Translations under genes and position numbers: made by a program
Shown here: in pieces, positions 17,910 through 27,914 of the stretch
How the letters are laid out: each line of letters begins with the position of its first letter
Position numbering within the stretch: the first letter of the stretch is position 1
The notes under the pieces: model-generated
Told to the model about the DNA's origin: nothing
Seen by the model: only the letters and a program-made list of their open reading frames with translations
The model's database searches: none
Source of the DNA: JBKQVT01 sp963727245
Lineage (GTDB): Bacteria; Planctomycetota; Planctomycetia; Pirellulales; Thermoguttaceae
Direction of reading: 5' to 3'
Assembly: GCA_963727245.1 (NCBI GenBank)
Contig: CAVSFO010000008.1
Location: 1 to 53,343 of the forward strand
DNA length: 53,343 bases

Positions 17910-19541
17910 TCACTCGTTGACGTAGGCGGCTTCCAGGGTGGCGTCGGCCGTCTCCCAGGGAGCCCGGATCATCGACCAGATCCGCGTGTTGACCATGCGG
18001 TCGATTTCCCGGTAGAAGTTGATGGCCCCGCGGAAGCCGGCGTACGGGCCGCCGTAGTCGTAGCTGTGCAGTTGCTTGCAGGGTATGCCCATCTTCTGCA
18101 CCACGTACTTCTCCTTGATCCCTGCGCAGAACACGTCGGGGCGATAGATCTCGATGAGCCGCTCCGTCTCGTAGTGGCTGACATCGTCGACGACCAGGGC
18201 CCGGTCGTCCATCTCCGGCATCATCCCATCGTAGTCCTTCAACGGGATGCCCTCGCGATCCAGCCGCCGCAGGTCCTCGTCGCCGAGGCGGGGCCGATAC
18301 TTCTCCGCGTCGGCCTCGACGTGCAACTCCTCGATGTTGCGGCTGTCGGCGTCGACCTTGATCGTGGGAAGCACGCGGCGGCCCTCGTAGTCGTCGCGAT
18401 GGGCGAATTCGTAGCCGGCCGCCACGGTGCGGATGCCGATCTCGGCCAGCAGTTCCTGGTAATGATGCGCCCGGCTGCCGCCGACGAAGAGCATCGCCGT
18501 CTTCCCCTGGCAGCGCGGCCGGATTTCGTCCTGGACCTTGCGCACCGCGGCCATTTCCTCGGCCACGACCGCCTCGGTGCGGTGGATCAACTCCGCGTCG
18601 TCAAAGTAGCGGGCGATCTTGCCCAGCGACTTGGCCGAGGCCGCCGCCCCGATGAAGTTCACCTTGAACCAGGGGATGCCGTATTTCTTTTCGATCATGT
18701 CGGCGACGTAGTTGATCGACCGGTGGCACATGACCACGTTGAGGTCGGCGGTGTGGGCGTTCTCGAACCGCTCGATGCTCGAATTGCCGCTGAAGGTGGC
18801 CACCAGGGTGATGCCGCACCGTTCCAGCAGGTCTTCGAGCACGAAGGCGTCGCCGCCGATGTTGTATTCGCCGAGCATGCCGAGGCGGAAGCGGCCGGGC
18901 CCCACCGTGTCGTTCCGCCCGATCACGTGCTTGAACAACTGGTTGTTGGCGATATGGTGGCCGGCTGACTGGCTCACGCCCTTGTACCCTTCGCAACTGA
19001 AGCCGAAGACGTTGATCCCCAGCTTCTCTTTCATCTCCCGCGTGACGGCGTGTACGTCGTCGCCGATCAATCCGACCGGGCAAGTGGAAAACACGGCGAT
19101 CGACTTGGGATGGAAGAGGTCGAACGCCTCCTGGATCGCGGCGCGGAGCTTCTTCTCGCCGCCGAAGATGATCTCCTCTTCCTGCATGTCGGTCGAGAAG
19201 CAATAGGTCATGAAGTTATCGTCTTCCGCGGTGGGCGGGCGGGTCTGGTTCCGCCGCGTCAGCCAGGAGTAGAAGCCGCAGCCGATGGGGCCGTGGGTGA
19301 TGTTGACGATGTCGCGCGTCGGGCCCAGGACCACGCCCTTGCAGCCGGCATAGGTGCAGCCGCGCTGGGTGATGATCCCCGGCGTGGTCCGTACGTTGGC
19401 CAGGATTTCGGGGACCGCCTGGTCGTCTCCCTTCTCGTTGACCACGATCTGCTGAGACCGCTTGCGGCCAACTTTGGGCGGATAGATCTTCAACAGGTCT
19501 TGCCGGACTTCCGCGGCATCGATGGTCGGCTGGCTGGACAT
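17910..19541 (-). CDS. nifD: nitrogenase MoFe protein alpha subunit NifD
   Basis: 543 residues. Catalytic alpha subunit. The ATG at 19541 is preferred because numbering then matches the Azotobacter protein closely: P-cluster Cys62, Cys88 and Cys154, then Gln191 and His195 at the active site. The cofactor ligands are Cys272 (MCHRSINY) and His492 (LHSYDYGGPYAGFRG). The shift of the His by about 50 residues reflects an insertion between about 380 and 455 (YEGRRVLPTIKVDADS onward), a hallmark of group II/III NifD. All catalytic residues are intact. An alternative GTG start at 19562 would add seven residues. No anf/vnf G subunit gene is present, so this is a Mo enzyme. Confidence 0.96.
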   Translation of the reverse strand: MSSQPTIDAAEVRQDLLKIYPPKVGRKRSQQIVVNEKGDDQAVPEILANVRTTPGIITQRGCTYAGCKGVVLGPTRDIVNITHGPIGCGFYSWLTRRNQTRPPTAEDDNFMTYCFSTDMQEEEIIFGGEKKLRAAIQEAFDLFHPKSIAVFSTCPVGLIGDDVHAVTREMKEKLGINVFGFSCEGYKGVSQSAGHHIANNQLFKHVIGRNDTVGPGRFRLGMLGEYNIGGDAFVLEDLLERCGITLVATFSGNSSIERFENAHTADLNVVMCHRSINYVADMIEKKYGIPWFKVNFIGAAASAKSLGKIARYFDDAELIHRTEAVVAEEMAAVRKVQDEIRPRCQGKTAMLFVGGSRAHHYQELLAEIGIRTVAAGYEFAHRDDYEGRRVLPTIKVDADSRNIEELHVEADAEKYRPRLGDEDLRRLDREGIPLKDYDGMMPEMDDRALVVDDVSHYETERLIEIYRPDVFCAGIKEKYVVQKMGIPCKQLHSYDYGGPYAGFRGAINFYREIDRMVNTRIWSMIRAPWETADATLEAAYVNE

Positions 19542-19558
19542 GACTCCGTGGGGCTCCT

Positions 19559-19942
19559 TCACAGGGTTTCGTCCAAGGCCGCGTCGCCGGACTCAGCCGT
19601 CCGCACGCGGAAAGCATCGGTGACGGGCATGACGATGATCTTGCCGTCGCCCGGGTTGCCCGTCTGGTTCACGTCGATGATCGTCCGTACCACCGCGGGC
19701 ACCAGGTCGTCGGGCACGACGACGGTGAGCAATCGCTTGGGCACGAGCTTTGGGCCCGGACCGAGCTGCGCGATGGCTTCCTCGCAGCCGGCCTCGGCCC
19801 CTTTCATGAGCAGGTAGCTGACTTTGCCCTTGCCTCGGCCCGCCACGCGCCGCGCGGTGAGCGAGGCGACGCCGGCGTCGGCCAAGGCCTGTTTCGTCTG
19901 GTTCATCTTATTCATGCGGATGATCGCCATGACTTCTTTCAT
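19559..19942 (-). CDS. nifI2: nitrogenase-regulating PII-like protein NifI2
   Basis: 127 residues of the GlnB/PII superfamily: MKEVMAIIRMNKMNQTKQAL at the N-terminus, the longer T-loop typical of NifI2, and the C-terminal GDGKIIVMPVTDAFRVRTAE. In methanogens NifI1 and NifI2 form a complex that inhibits dinitrogenase when 2-oxoglutarate is low (ammonium switch-off). The position between nifI1 and nifD is the classic one. ATG at 19942, and the gene ends 17 bp before the nifD start. Confidence 0.93.
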   Translation of the reverse strand: MKEVMAIIRMNKMNQTKQALADAGVASLTARRVAGRGKGKVSYLLMKGAEAGCEEAIAQLGPGPKLVPKRLLTVVVPDDLVPAVVRTIIDVNQTGNPGDGKIIVMPVTDAFRVRTAESGDAALDETL

Positions 19943-19953
19943 GCGGGGCTCCT

Positions 19954-20325
19954 TCAGGTCGAGGGCGCGGCGTCGGCCGGTTCGGGGACCATCGACGCCA
20001 CGTCGTCCCGGACGCCGGTGCGAACGGTGTAGATTTCGTCTACGGGCGAGACGAATATCTTGCCGTCGCCGAATGCCCCTTCCGGCGAGGTCCGCGCGCT
20101 GCTCATGATGACGCCGACCACGAAGTCCTTGTCGGCGTCGTTGACCACCATCAGGATCAGCTCCTTGGGCAGTTCGTCGTAGGTCACCTCGCCGATTTTC
20201 ATCCCGCGTTGTCTGCCGCGGCCGTAGACATCCATTTTCGTAACCGCGGAAAAGCCGGCCTCCAACAGCGCGGCCAGCACGGCTTCCGCCCTCTCGGGAC
20301 GAATGATGGCGCGAATCAAGATCAT
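19954..20325 (-). CDS. nifI1: nitrogenase-regulating PII-like protein NifI1
   Basis: 123 residues. PII fold: MILIRAIIRPERAEAVLAAL, GFSAVTKMDVYGRGRQRG, then EVTYDELPKELILMVV and the conserved FGDGKIFVSPVDEIYTVRTG. Partner of NifI2 in 2-oxoglutarate-dependent inhibition of dinitrogenase. GAGGATATTCCC precedes the ATG at 20325. The 84-bp gap to nifH holds a CACGGAG-type direct repeat (20371-20395). Confidence 0.93.
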   Translation of the reverse strand: MILIRAIIRPERAEAVLAALLEAGFSAVTKMDVYGRGRQRGMKIGEVTYDELPKELILMVVNDADKDFVVGVIMSSARTSPEGAFGDGKIFVSPVDEIYTVRTGVRDDVASMVPEPADAAPST

Positions 20326-20409
20326 GGGAATATCCTCGGGACTATCAAGAGACGGGAAAGACGGCTCACCACGGAGGCACGGAGATCACGGAGGAGAGAA
20401 ATCGCGGGA

Positions 20410-21237
20410 TTACACGGCGGCCAAGCCGAATTCCATCAGCAGGGTCTCCAGTTCGTTGATCGCCAAGGGGTGGGGAATCACGAACATCTCGTTCTCGTCG
20501 ATCGCCCGGCAGAGGGTCCGGTACTGGTCCGCCTGCGGACACTCGGGATTCCACTCGATGACCGTCTTCTTCTGGATCTCGGCACGCTGCACGTCGTTGT
20601 CGCGGGGCAGGAAGTGGATCATCTGCGTGCCCAACTGCCGCGCGAATTCCTCGATCATTTCCCGCTCGTTGTCCACGCAGCGGCTGTTGCAGATCAGCCC
20701 GCCCAGCCGCACGCCGCCGGCCTCGGCGAACTTCATGATCCCCTTGCAGATGTTGTTGGCGGCGTACATGGCCATCATCTCGCCCGAGCAGACGATGTAG
20801 ATTTCCTGGGCTTTGCCCTCGCGGATGGGCATGGCGAAGCCGCCGCAGACCACGTCGCCCAGCACGTCGTAGAAGATGTAGTCGAGGTTTTGCTCTTTGT
20901 TATATGCGCCGAGTTGCTCCAGGAGGTTGATGGAGGTAATGATCCCGCGGCCCGCGCAGCCTACTCCCGGTTCTGGCCCCCCCGACTCGGTGCAGAGACA
21001 ATTGCCAAAGCCCTCACGGCGGATGTCGTCCAGATCGACGTCCTCGCCCTCTTCACGGAGCGTGTCGAGCACGGTCTTTTGGGCAAGTCCGCCGAGGAGC
21101 AGCCGGGTGGAATCGGCCTTCGGGTCGCACCCGACGACCATCACCTTGCGGCCCATCTCCGCCAGCGCCGCCACGGTGTTCTGCGTCGTGGTCGACTTGC
21201 CGATGCCGCCTTTGCCATAAATGGCGATCTTCCGCAT
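20410..21237 (-). CDS. nifH: nitrogenase iron protein NifH
   Basis: 275 residues. Dinitrogenase reductase, the ATP-dependent electron donor to NifDK. P-loop GKGGIGKST (9-17), the [4Fe-4S] ligands Cys94 (GVGCAGRG) and Cys131 (DVLGDVVCGGFAMPIR), and Arg97, the usual ADP-ribosylation site, are all present. Start ATG at 21237 with CCAGGAGTCC upstream. A longer frame to 21501 crosses the promoter and is not credible. First gene of the long nif transcript, with a sigma-54 promoter about 100 bp upstream. No draT/draG genes are in the window, and NifI1/NifI2 may take over that control. Confidence 0.97.
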   Translation of the reverse strand: MRKIAIYGKGGIGKSTTTQNTVAALAEMGRKVMVVGCDPKADSTRLLLGGLAQKTVLDTLREEGEDVDLDDIRREGFGNCLCTESGGPEPGVGCAGRGIITSINLLEQLGAYNKEQNLDYIFYDVLGDVVCGGFAMPIREGKAQEIYIVCSGEMMAMYAANNICKGIMKFAEAGGVRLGGLICNSRCVDNEREMIEEFARQLGTQMIHFLPRDNDVQRAEIQKKTVIEWNPECPQADQYRTLCRAIDENEMFVIPHPLAINELETLLMEFGLAAV

Positions 21238-21334
21238 GTTCGTGGACTCCTGGTGGTGTCTTGCGACTGCGATACGGCCGCGTTTGACACGCGCGTTGCC
21301 CTCGCAGGGTTGGCTGGAAACAATCTCGGTGAAA

Positions 21335-21350
21335 TGCAATCGATGTGCCA
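21335..21350 (-). promoter_or_regulatory. sigma-54 (-24/-12) promoter of nifH
   Basis: On the minus strand the sequence is TGGCACATCGATTGCA, a near-perfect RpoN site with GG and GC separated by ten bases. Transcription would start near 21324, leaving a leader of about 87 nt before the nifH ATG at 21237. It needs an enhancer-binding activator, and the NifA-type gene lies directly upstream. Confidence 0.88.
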
Positions 21351-21440
21351 AAGAGCGCAACGCGAAGGGAATCGCGTCGAAAGCCTGGATTTCACGGGAA
21401 ACCGCCGCTACGAATTCGACAGGGACGTGGGGCGGGGCCG

Positions 21441-21576
21441 GGAAGGAATTGTCGCGCCCCATGCGATCCGGTGGCCGCGACGCCCCAAGGCGATCGCACA
21501 ACCGCTTGTCACCCCGTCATTTGCGTCGAGGGAAAGAAATGTCGCGCGGGGGCCTCGCACGGAAGGCGTTGTCGCG
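21441..21576. promoter_or_regulatory. three direct repeats, candidate activator sites upstream of nifH
   Basis: The pattern GGAARGVRWTGTCGCG occurs three times in the same direction: 21441-21456, 21531-21546 and 21561-21576. They lie about 90-240 bp upstream of the sigma-54 promoter, the usual distance for enhancer-binding proteins. I found no TGT-N10-ACA NifA box in the interval. Assignment to the neighbouring NifA is inference. Confidence 0.5.
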
Positions 21577-21593
21577 GAGAAAGGCGCGCGCGC

Positions 21594-23198
21594 TCAGCCC
21601 TTGCCGGGCCGGGAGAAGAGCCGCGAGTCAATGCCCAGCTTCTTCATCTTGTAGCGGACCATGCGCGGCGTAATGCCAAGCTGCTCGGCCACCATGGCCA
21701 CACTCCCGGAGTAACTCTTCAAGGCGTCGGTGATCATGTCGCGCTCCAACAGGTCGACCCTTGCCCGGAGCCGTCCCTGCCGCGCCGAGTCGCTTCGCCC
21801 GGGCAGTTGGAGCGTCGGCGGCAGACTGTGGCCGTGGATTGCCCCGTCGGAGGCCAACAACACGGCATACTCGATACAGTTTTCGAGTTCCCGGACATTG
21901 CCCGGCCAGTGGTAGGCCAGCATCATGTTGATCGCGGGCGTGCTGATTCGCCGCAGCTTTTTCCCCATTTTCTTTGCATACTCGGCGACGAAATGGTCGG
22001 CCAAGAGCAGGATGTCGTCCTTCCGCTCGCGAAGCGGCGGCAGCGTGATGGGGAAGACGTTGATCCGGTAGTAGAGATCCTGCCGGAAGAGGCCGTCGGC
22101 AAGCCGGGCCTCCAAATCCTGATTCGTGGCGGCCACGATCCGCACGTTGGCCTTCAGCGTCCGGTTGCTGCCCACGCGCTCGAATTCGCGCTCCTGCAAT
22201 ACCCGCAGCAGCTTGATCTGAATGGCCGGCGAGAAATCGCCGATTTCGTCGAGGAACAGGGTGCCGCCCTCGGCTTCCTCCAGGCGGCCGGTCCGCGCGC
22301 ACAGGGCCCCGGTGAACGCCCCCTTCTCGTGGCCGAACAACTCGCTCTCCAGGAGGTTCTCGTTCAGCGCCGCGCAGTTCACCTTGATGAAGGGCATCTT
22401 CGCCCGCGGACTGGTGTAATGGACGGCGGAGGCCACGAGTTCCTTGCCGGTGCCCGATTCGCCGCGGATCAAGACCGTGGTGTCGCTGACGGCGACTTGC
22501 TTGATCTTCACGTAGACCTCGCGCATGAGCCGCGAGTTGCCGAGGATGTTTTCGGGGCGGAACTGCTCCTGAAGTGCGTCGCGCAAACGGAGGTTCTCCG
22601 CCTCCAGTGACTGCCGGCACATCGCCTCGCCCTGTCGCGAGCGCACGTCGCAGGAGATCATGCTGGCCACGATTTCCAACACGCGCACGCGCTCGGCCAG
22701 CAACTCCGGCGGCGTGGCCGGCAAATCCACGGACAGCGTGCCGATCACTTCGCCGTCCAAGCGGACCGGCACGCACAGGAAGCTAACCTCGTCGCAGTCC
22801 TTTGTCGGCCGATTATGAATTCGGTTCTGGAATCGCGGCTCTTCCGAGACGCGCGGAATCACCGCCGGCTGCGCGGTCTGGGCCACCCGACCGATCACGC
22901 CTTCGCCGGCACCATAGCGTACCGTGCTCACGATCGCCTCGGGACCACCCCGGACCGCTTCCACAAGGAGTTCCTTGCCGTCCGGCAACAGCAGCATCAC
23001 CGTTCCGCGGAGCATTCCGAGTCTCCGCTCTAGAACGGCCAAGACCAAGGTTAGTAATTGCTGTGGCTCCGACTGCTGCGAGACCAGGTCGGCGATCTCC
23101 GCAAGGACATCCAAGTCCGCCTCCCGTTGCTCCAGGTGAGAGGCTGATTCTTCGCCCACATCCACTTCCATATCCGATCGTGCCCTCTCCCGCCCCAT
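21594..23198 (-). CDS. nifA: NifA-type sigma-54-dependent transcriptional activator
   Basis: 534 residues from the ATG at 23198. An ATG at 23171 (MEVDVG) is an equal alternative, and neither has a strong ribosome binding site. Residues 30-190 form a GAF sensor domain. Residues 219-450 are the AAA+ domain with Walker A GESGTGKE (247-254), the sigma-54-contacting loop GAFTGA (293-298) and Walker B GGTLFLDEIGD. The C-terminal Fis-type helix-turn-helix (AEQLGITPRMVRYKMKKLGI) strongly resembles NifA. The linker between AAA+ and HTH lacks the Cys pair that makes alphaproteobacterial NifA oxygen-sensitive, and no nifL is present. It ends 244 bp before the nifH promoter and should activate it. Confidence 0.88.
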   Translation of the reverse strand: MGRERARSDMEVDVGEESASHLEQREADLDVLAEIADLVSQQSEPQQLLTLVLAVLERRLGMLRGTVMLLLPDGKELLVEAVRGGPEAIVSTVRYGAGEGVIGRVAQTAQPAVIPRVSEEPRFQNRIHNRPTKDCDEVSFLCVPVRLDGEVIGTLSVDLPATPPELLAERVRVLEIVASMISCDVRSRQGEAMCRQSLEAENLRLRDALQEQFRPENILGNSRLMREVYVKIKQVAVSDTTVLIRGESGTGKELVASAVHYTSPRAKMPFIKVNCAALNENLLESELFGHEKGAFTGALCARTGRLEEAEGGTLFLDEIGDFSPAIQIKLLRVLQEREFERVGSNRTLKANVRIVAATNQDLEARLADGLFRQDLYYRINVFPITLPPLRERKDDILLLADHFVAEYAKKMGKKLRRISTPAINMMLAYHWPGNVRELENCIEYAVLLASDGAIHGHSLPPTLQLPGRSDSARQGRLRARVDLLERDMITDALKSYSGSVAMVAEQLGITPRMVRYKMKKLGIDSRLFSRPGKG

Positions 23199-23910
23199 CC
23201 ATTCGCATGTCCCGTCTGGATTTGTCCCGTCCAGACCGCCGGGTCCCTCGCACCGCTTGGTAAATAAGCACTACGTGCGCGCGACCTGGGCATATCGACG
23301 CATTGCGGCACCACTGCGCTGCGCTTTTCTCGTAAAGCAAATGTTGTGCCATGACCTTCCATGCGATACTTCCGCGCATGGACTCGGCTGGTCAGCGCGA
23401 AGAAGAAGTCACGACGTCAAGAATGGCATGGCCGGGGGCGATGGGGTCGGTTGGGGGGATGTTCTGGCTACCCCCCCGTCCCCGCCACGGCTCGCACGCG
23501 GCCGGCTCGCGCAGCACGCGAACCTGAAACCGGGCCGTCCGCCCGGCCGAGCAGTCCCGCGGCTGGCCCACGCGCTCGTCGAGGGCGTGACACCACATAA
23601 AGGCACGGTGGGCGGCCGCTTCTGAGTCGTCGGTGCGGCATTCAGGGCACGCCCGGCAGGCCGCCATTCCGCCATCGATTCGCGCGGCGATTTGAGGATC
23701 AGGTAGGACCGCGCGATATGAACCGGGGCGACAATTCCGTGGCTGAAAGATTCCCGGGATCGGTCACTGGCGGCTGCATCGCCCACACCTTCCGCTTTCG
23801 TCCGGGATGCAATCAGGCATTGGGAATCGCCGATATGACGCACGTTGCGTTCCGCATGTTGCAGAGAAACGGTGGCGTGTAGAGCAAGCCAACTGGAACG
23901 GCCCGCCAGA
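23199..23910. other. 712-bp stretch without a recognised gene
   Basis: No convincing gene. A 91-codon minus-strand frame (23392-23667) with several Cys residues near its start (MAACRACPECRTDD) has no clear ribosome binding site and no family features. The nifA promoter must lie in 23199-23300, but I see neither a second sigma-54 site nor a clear sigma-70 site. Confidence 0.4.
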
Positions 23911-25662
23911 CTATTGCGACTGCAACTGCCGGGCAAACGCCTCCAAATCATCGTAGCGGTGCTGCCAAGTCGTATACATCGCTCCAACGATCCCCGGAAC
24001 GTCGCGGCCATCGCGAAGCCAGCCGCCGATGGCTGCCACCGGACCGTCATAGTACCCGGCCAGAATCTGCCGGTGGCCCAGGCCCGCGAAATGCCGGAGC
24101 GACTCGACCCGCTTGCCGGGGTCGGAGTTCCAGTTGACGATCACCACGTCTTTGTCCAGGCCCTTCCAGGAGCCGTACCACGGGCCATCGCCCTTGACCA
24201 GATAATACCGGCCGCTCTTACAGGCGTTGTGCTGGGGATCGAACATGTCGGACCAGACGTAGATCGGCTTGCCCGCATCTTCCGCACGCACCAATTCCAC
24301 GCACTTGCGGACATTCTCAGCCAGCAGTTCGCCGGGGGTCTTGCCGGCGTGGCGGCAGCTTGCGTCCCAGCCCTGCACGCGGATCTCGTCGTGCTGGAGG
24401 AAATAGCCGTCCGGCTGAAGGTGCCGGTGGACCTGCCCAAGCTGCCAACGGAGGATCTCGTAGACCTTCGGCTCGGCCATGCAGCACATGACCTGCTCCT
24501 GGTAGATGAGCACGGTGTGAAAGTAGCTCAGCAGGACCTTCTGGCCGTCGCGGATGCGGCTGCCCGGCGGCACCGTGATGATCGGCGAGGCGTGCCAGGC
24601 AGTGAAGGCGCCCGGCCAGGGGATCGTGCCGAGCCTGGGATCTCGGGCGTTTTGGAAGTCGCGGCCTTCCTGGTAGACTGTCCGGCCATCGGCGCTGGTG
24701 GCCCGCAGGGGTGCGCCTTCGCGGCGGACGACGTTGACCAGACCGCCCGGTTCCAACCGCACGTCATCCCACCAGATCTTGCCGCGTTTGCCGCCCCAGA
24801 CGCCCAGGTACAGATTGACCTTCGAGGCGTCAAGACTGTTGAACGTGATGTCGATCCGCTTCCAGTCCTGGGTCTTGTCGATCTTCGGCTGGTAGTAGTT
24901 CAGCGCCGTGCCGTCCTTGGCCAGCACGGCGATGCGGACCTCGTTGGCGGCCTCGAAATCCTGCGTCTTGACGGCGACCGAGACGTGGTAATAACGGAAC
25001 GGCTCCGCGGCGAGTGTCTGGCAGGCCCGGCCGTGGCCATGCTGCGGGTCGTGCAGGCCGATGTCCTGCATCCGCAGCGAAGCCCGGCCCTCCGACCGCA
25101 CGGCCGTGTCGATGAAGGTGATCTTGCCTGGCTGGTCCACGAAGTTCCAGCCGGTGGGGATGTTGTTTTTCGACTGCTCGAAGCCGCCATTGACGAGGTG
25201 GGCAGAATTGTCAGCCGGGATGAGCCGTCCGTCTTTCGCCACGAAGGGAGCGCCCACCACGGGCAGGCCCTCGGCTAGGTTCGGGTCGCGGCTCAACAGG
25301 TCGTTGGAGTAGCCGATGGGGCAGACGCAGGCGATGCAGGCAAGCTTGTGGTCTCGACAGACCTGCCGGACGCGGCGGACGTTCTGCACGTACCGCTCGG
25401 GCATCTGGTCCCAGCGGAGGAATTTACTGTCGGTTAGGACTACGCCGTTGTAGCCTGCTTTGGCAGCACGCTCCACGAGCGCCTTCGCATCCTCGACGTT
25501 CTTATCGACGAGCAGGTTGGTGGCCAGATAGATCCAGCGGTACTCCAGGGGTGCAGCGTGGGATTCCCGAGCGGGTGCCGTCGTTGCCGCCATTGCTCCC
25601 AGCGCGGCCAGAATGCATAAAGCCCGCTTCATCATTGCTGTTTGCTTCGTCATGGTTTCCAC
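23911..25662 (-). CDS. secreted TIM-barrel-like glycosidase-type protein with internal carbohydrate module
   Basis: About 573-583 residues, as three clustered ATGs (25662, 25653, 25635) compete. A signal peptide (MMKRALCILAALGAMAATT, then ARESHAA) precedes the mature part. Residues about 40-140 resemble the start of an alpha/beta barrel (ATNLLVDKNVEDAKALVERA, AGYNGVVLTDSKFLRW). Residues about 160-330 look like a galactose-binding-type beta-sandwich (NGGFEQSKNNIPTGWNFVD, KIWWDDVRLEPGG). The barrel resumes afterwards (YFLQHDEIRVQGWD, IYVWSDMFDP). A glycan-acting periplasmic protein is plausible, but I cannot name the family or catalytic residues with confidence. No operon partner is evident. 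Confidence 0.75.
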   Translation of the reverse strand: METMTKQTAMMKRALCILAALGAMAATTAPARESHAAPLEYRWIYLATNLLVDKNVEDAKALVERAAKAGYNGVVLTDSKFLRWDQMPERYVQNVRRVRQVCRDHKLACIACVCPIGYSNDLLSRDPNLAEGLPVVGAPFVAKDGRLIPADNSAHLVNGGFEQSKNNIPTGWNFVDQPGKITFIDTAVRSEGRASLRMQDIGLHDPQHGHGRACQTLAAEPFRYYHVSVAVKTQDFEAANEVRIAVLAKDGTALNYYQPKIDKTQDWKRIDITFNSLDASKVNLYLGVWGGKRGKIWWDDVRLEPGGLVNVVRREGAPLRATSADGRTVYQEGRDFQNARDPRLGTIPWPGAFTAWHASPIITVPPGSRIRDGQKVLLSYFHTVLIYQEQVMCCMAEPKVYEILRWQLGQVHRHLQPDGYFLQHDEIRVQGWDASCRHAGKTPGELLAENVRKCVELVRAEDAGKPIYVWSDMFDPQHNACKSGRYYLVKGDGPWYGSWKGLDKDVVIVNWNSDPGKRVESLRHFAGLGHRQILAGYYDGPVAAIGGWLRDGRDVPGIVGAMYTTWQHRYDDLEAFARQLQSQ

Positions 25663-25743
25663 GGCTCAAATATCATCAGTCTACGCCGGTCATGGCTCGG
25701 TGTCACCCAGAACCATTCCATGCCAGGCGGACCGGATGTCCCG

Positions 25744-26724
<981 letters not shown>

Positions 26725-27063
26725 AGCACCCTCCTGACCCTTGGTCCTTTTGCTTGACGAGAACGCCGCCAACGCATTGTATGTTATCCGCCGCTGAGAC
26801 CGCTGGCAACGCGCCCACCGACCAGCACAATGCTCCCTTACGGGGTCGCTGTGCCTGCGTACTGGCAAGTTAGGCAATTCCCGGTTGCGGCTTCTTGGAC
26901 ACCCACTGACGGCCGATCTGGCAGGGACGCAGTTCTGGTGGCCGGACTCCCGAAAGCCTCTCAAACGACGCCTGGCACTTCTTGCAGGGTTCTTGGTGGG
27001 ATGGCGGGCCGGCGAACGGTCTGGTCGGCGTTCATTGCTGTCCAGTGGATGGGTCGAAAGCCA
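26725..27063. other. intergenic stretch, nothing recognised
   Basis: Apart from the aldo/keto reductase ribosome binding site at its left edge, I see no gene, repeat or RNA signature here. Confidence 0.4.
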
Positions 27064-27722
27064 TCAACCGCTGGATTGCACCATCCGCCGGCATGCGCCC
27101 ATCTGCTCCAGCAGCATGATTTCCACTGGATCGGTAGGGCTGCCGGCCTCCCGCAGCAGCCGGCACCGGCATGGCCTTTTTGGTCCGGGCGCTAAAAACC
27201 TGCCCAATGCGGCTCTTGGCTTCCTGAATCCGTTCCAAGACGCCCTCCAAAAACTTGATCGCGTTGGACGCCGAGGTTTCCGCGTTTGCGACCATCTCGA
27301 CCAGAACATTGTTGACCTGTGCCGGCGGCATTTCCTGGATGCCGTCGAACGGCCTTGAGGGCTTTTGGGCCAAACTCGCTGGCCCTGGTGTTCCCGTACA
27401 ACTGCCGGAGCGGCCGGATCGCTTCCCGCATGCAGGTCAACTCCTTGGTCGGTTTTCCCACCTTGGAGCAGTAGCTCTCGGCAAAACGCCAGTAAGCTAG
27501 GATCAGCCTTTTGATGCTGAGATCGGCGCTTGCTTGGGAATCTGCGGTAGGGAGCGAAACCCGTTGGCGGCCGTTGCTCAGCCGCTCAGAAACAAGGCGT
27601 TGATACTTTTCCTTGCTTTCCTCGCTATCGTACTTCCCGAGATAAATGCGGTCGCCGTTGATCTGGACGAGGGCTTGACCACTGCCCTTGTGAAAGCGGT
27701 GTTGGGGGATGCGGATCGACAT
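27064..27722 (-). pseudogene. decayed tyrosine recombinase/integrase with adjoining relic
   Basis: The first 115 codons from 27722 (QHRFHKGSGQALVQINGDRI, then YLGKYDSEESKEKYQRL, LILAYWRFAESYC, GPKALKAVR) match the N-terminal and core-binding part of planctomycete phage-type integrases. The catalytic domain with its Arg-His-Arg-Tyr residues is absent. Homology stops near 27360, and a second unrelated frame (QVNNVLVEMVANAETSASNA, then GSPTDPVEIMLLEQM after another frame change) follows to 27064. The remnant sits 118 bp downstream of tRNA-Arg, in the typical integrase-at-tRNA arrangement, and looks inactive. Confidence 0.65.
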
Positions 27723-27840
27723 GCGCGGCTCTTTTCATGCCAAGGGGGTAGAACTACCCCTTTTCGACAGGAACTCCAGGCCGCACTGCCGACCACCGGC
27801 AGGTATCTTAACTCCAAGATTCGGCGCGACTTACGTCAAG

Positions 27841-27914
<74 letters not shown>

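Noticed and set aside
15227..17925. Long plus-strand open frames (462 and 454 codons) opposite nifE and nifK
   Set aside because: They are antisense shadows of high-GC genes: His/Arg/Asp-rich composition, no family motifs, no ribosome binding sites. nifE and nifK on the minus strand explain the region fully.
17910..21237. Alternative (vanadium or iron-only) nitrogenase
   Set aside because: No G subunit gene between nifD and nifK, NifEN and molybdate genes are present, and the cofactor ligands are those of NifD.
21238..21593. Classical NifA upstream sequence TGT-N10-ACA
   Set aside because: I scanned the gap on both strands by eye and found no match; only the GGAARGVRWTGTCGCG direct repeats are repeated there.
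27064..27722. Active prophage or integrative element
   Set aside because: The integrase lacks its catalytic domain and no structural, replication or conjugation genes lie nearby.
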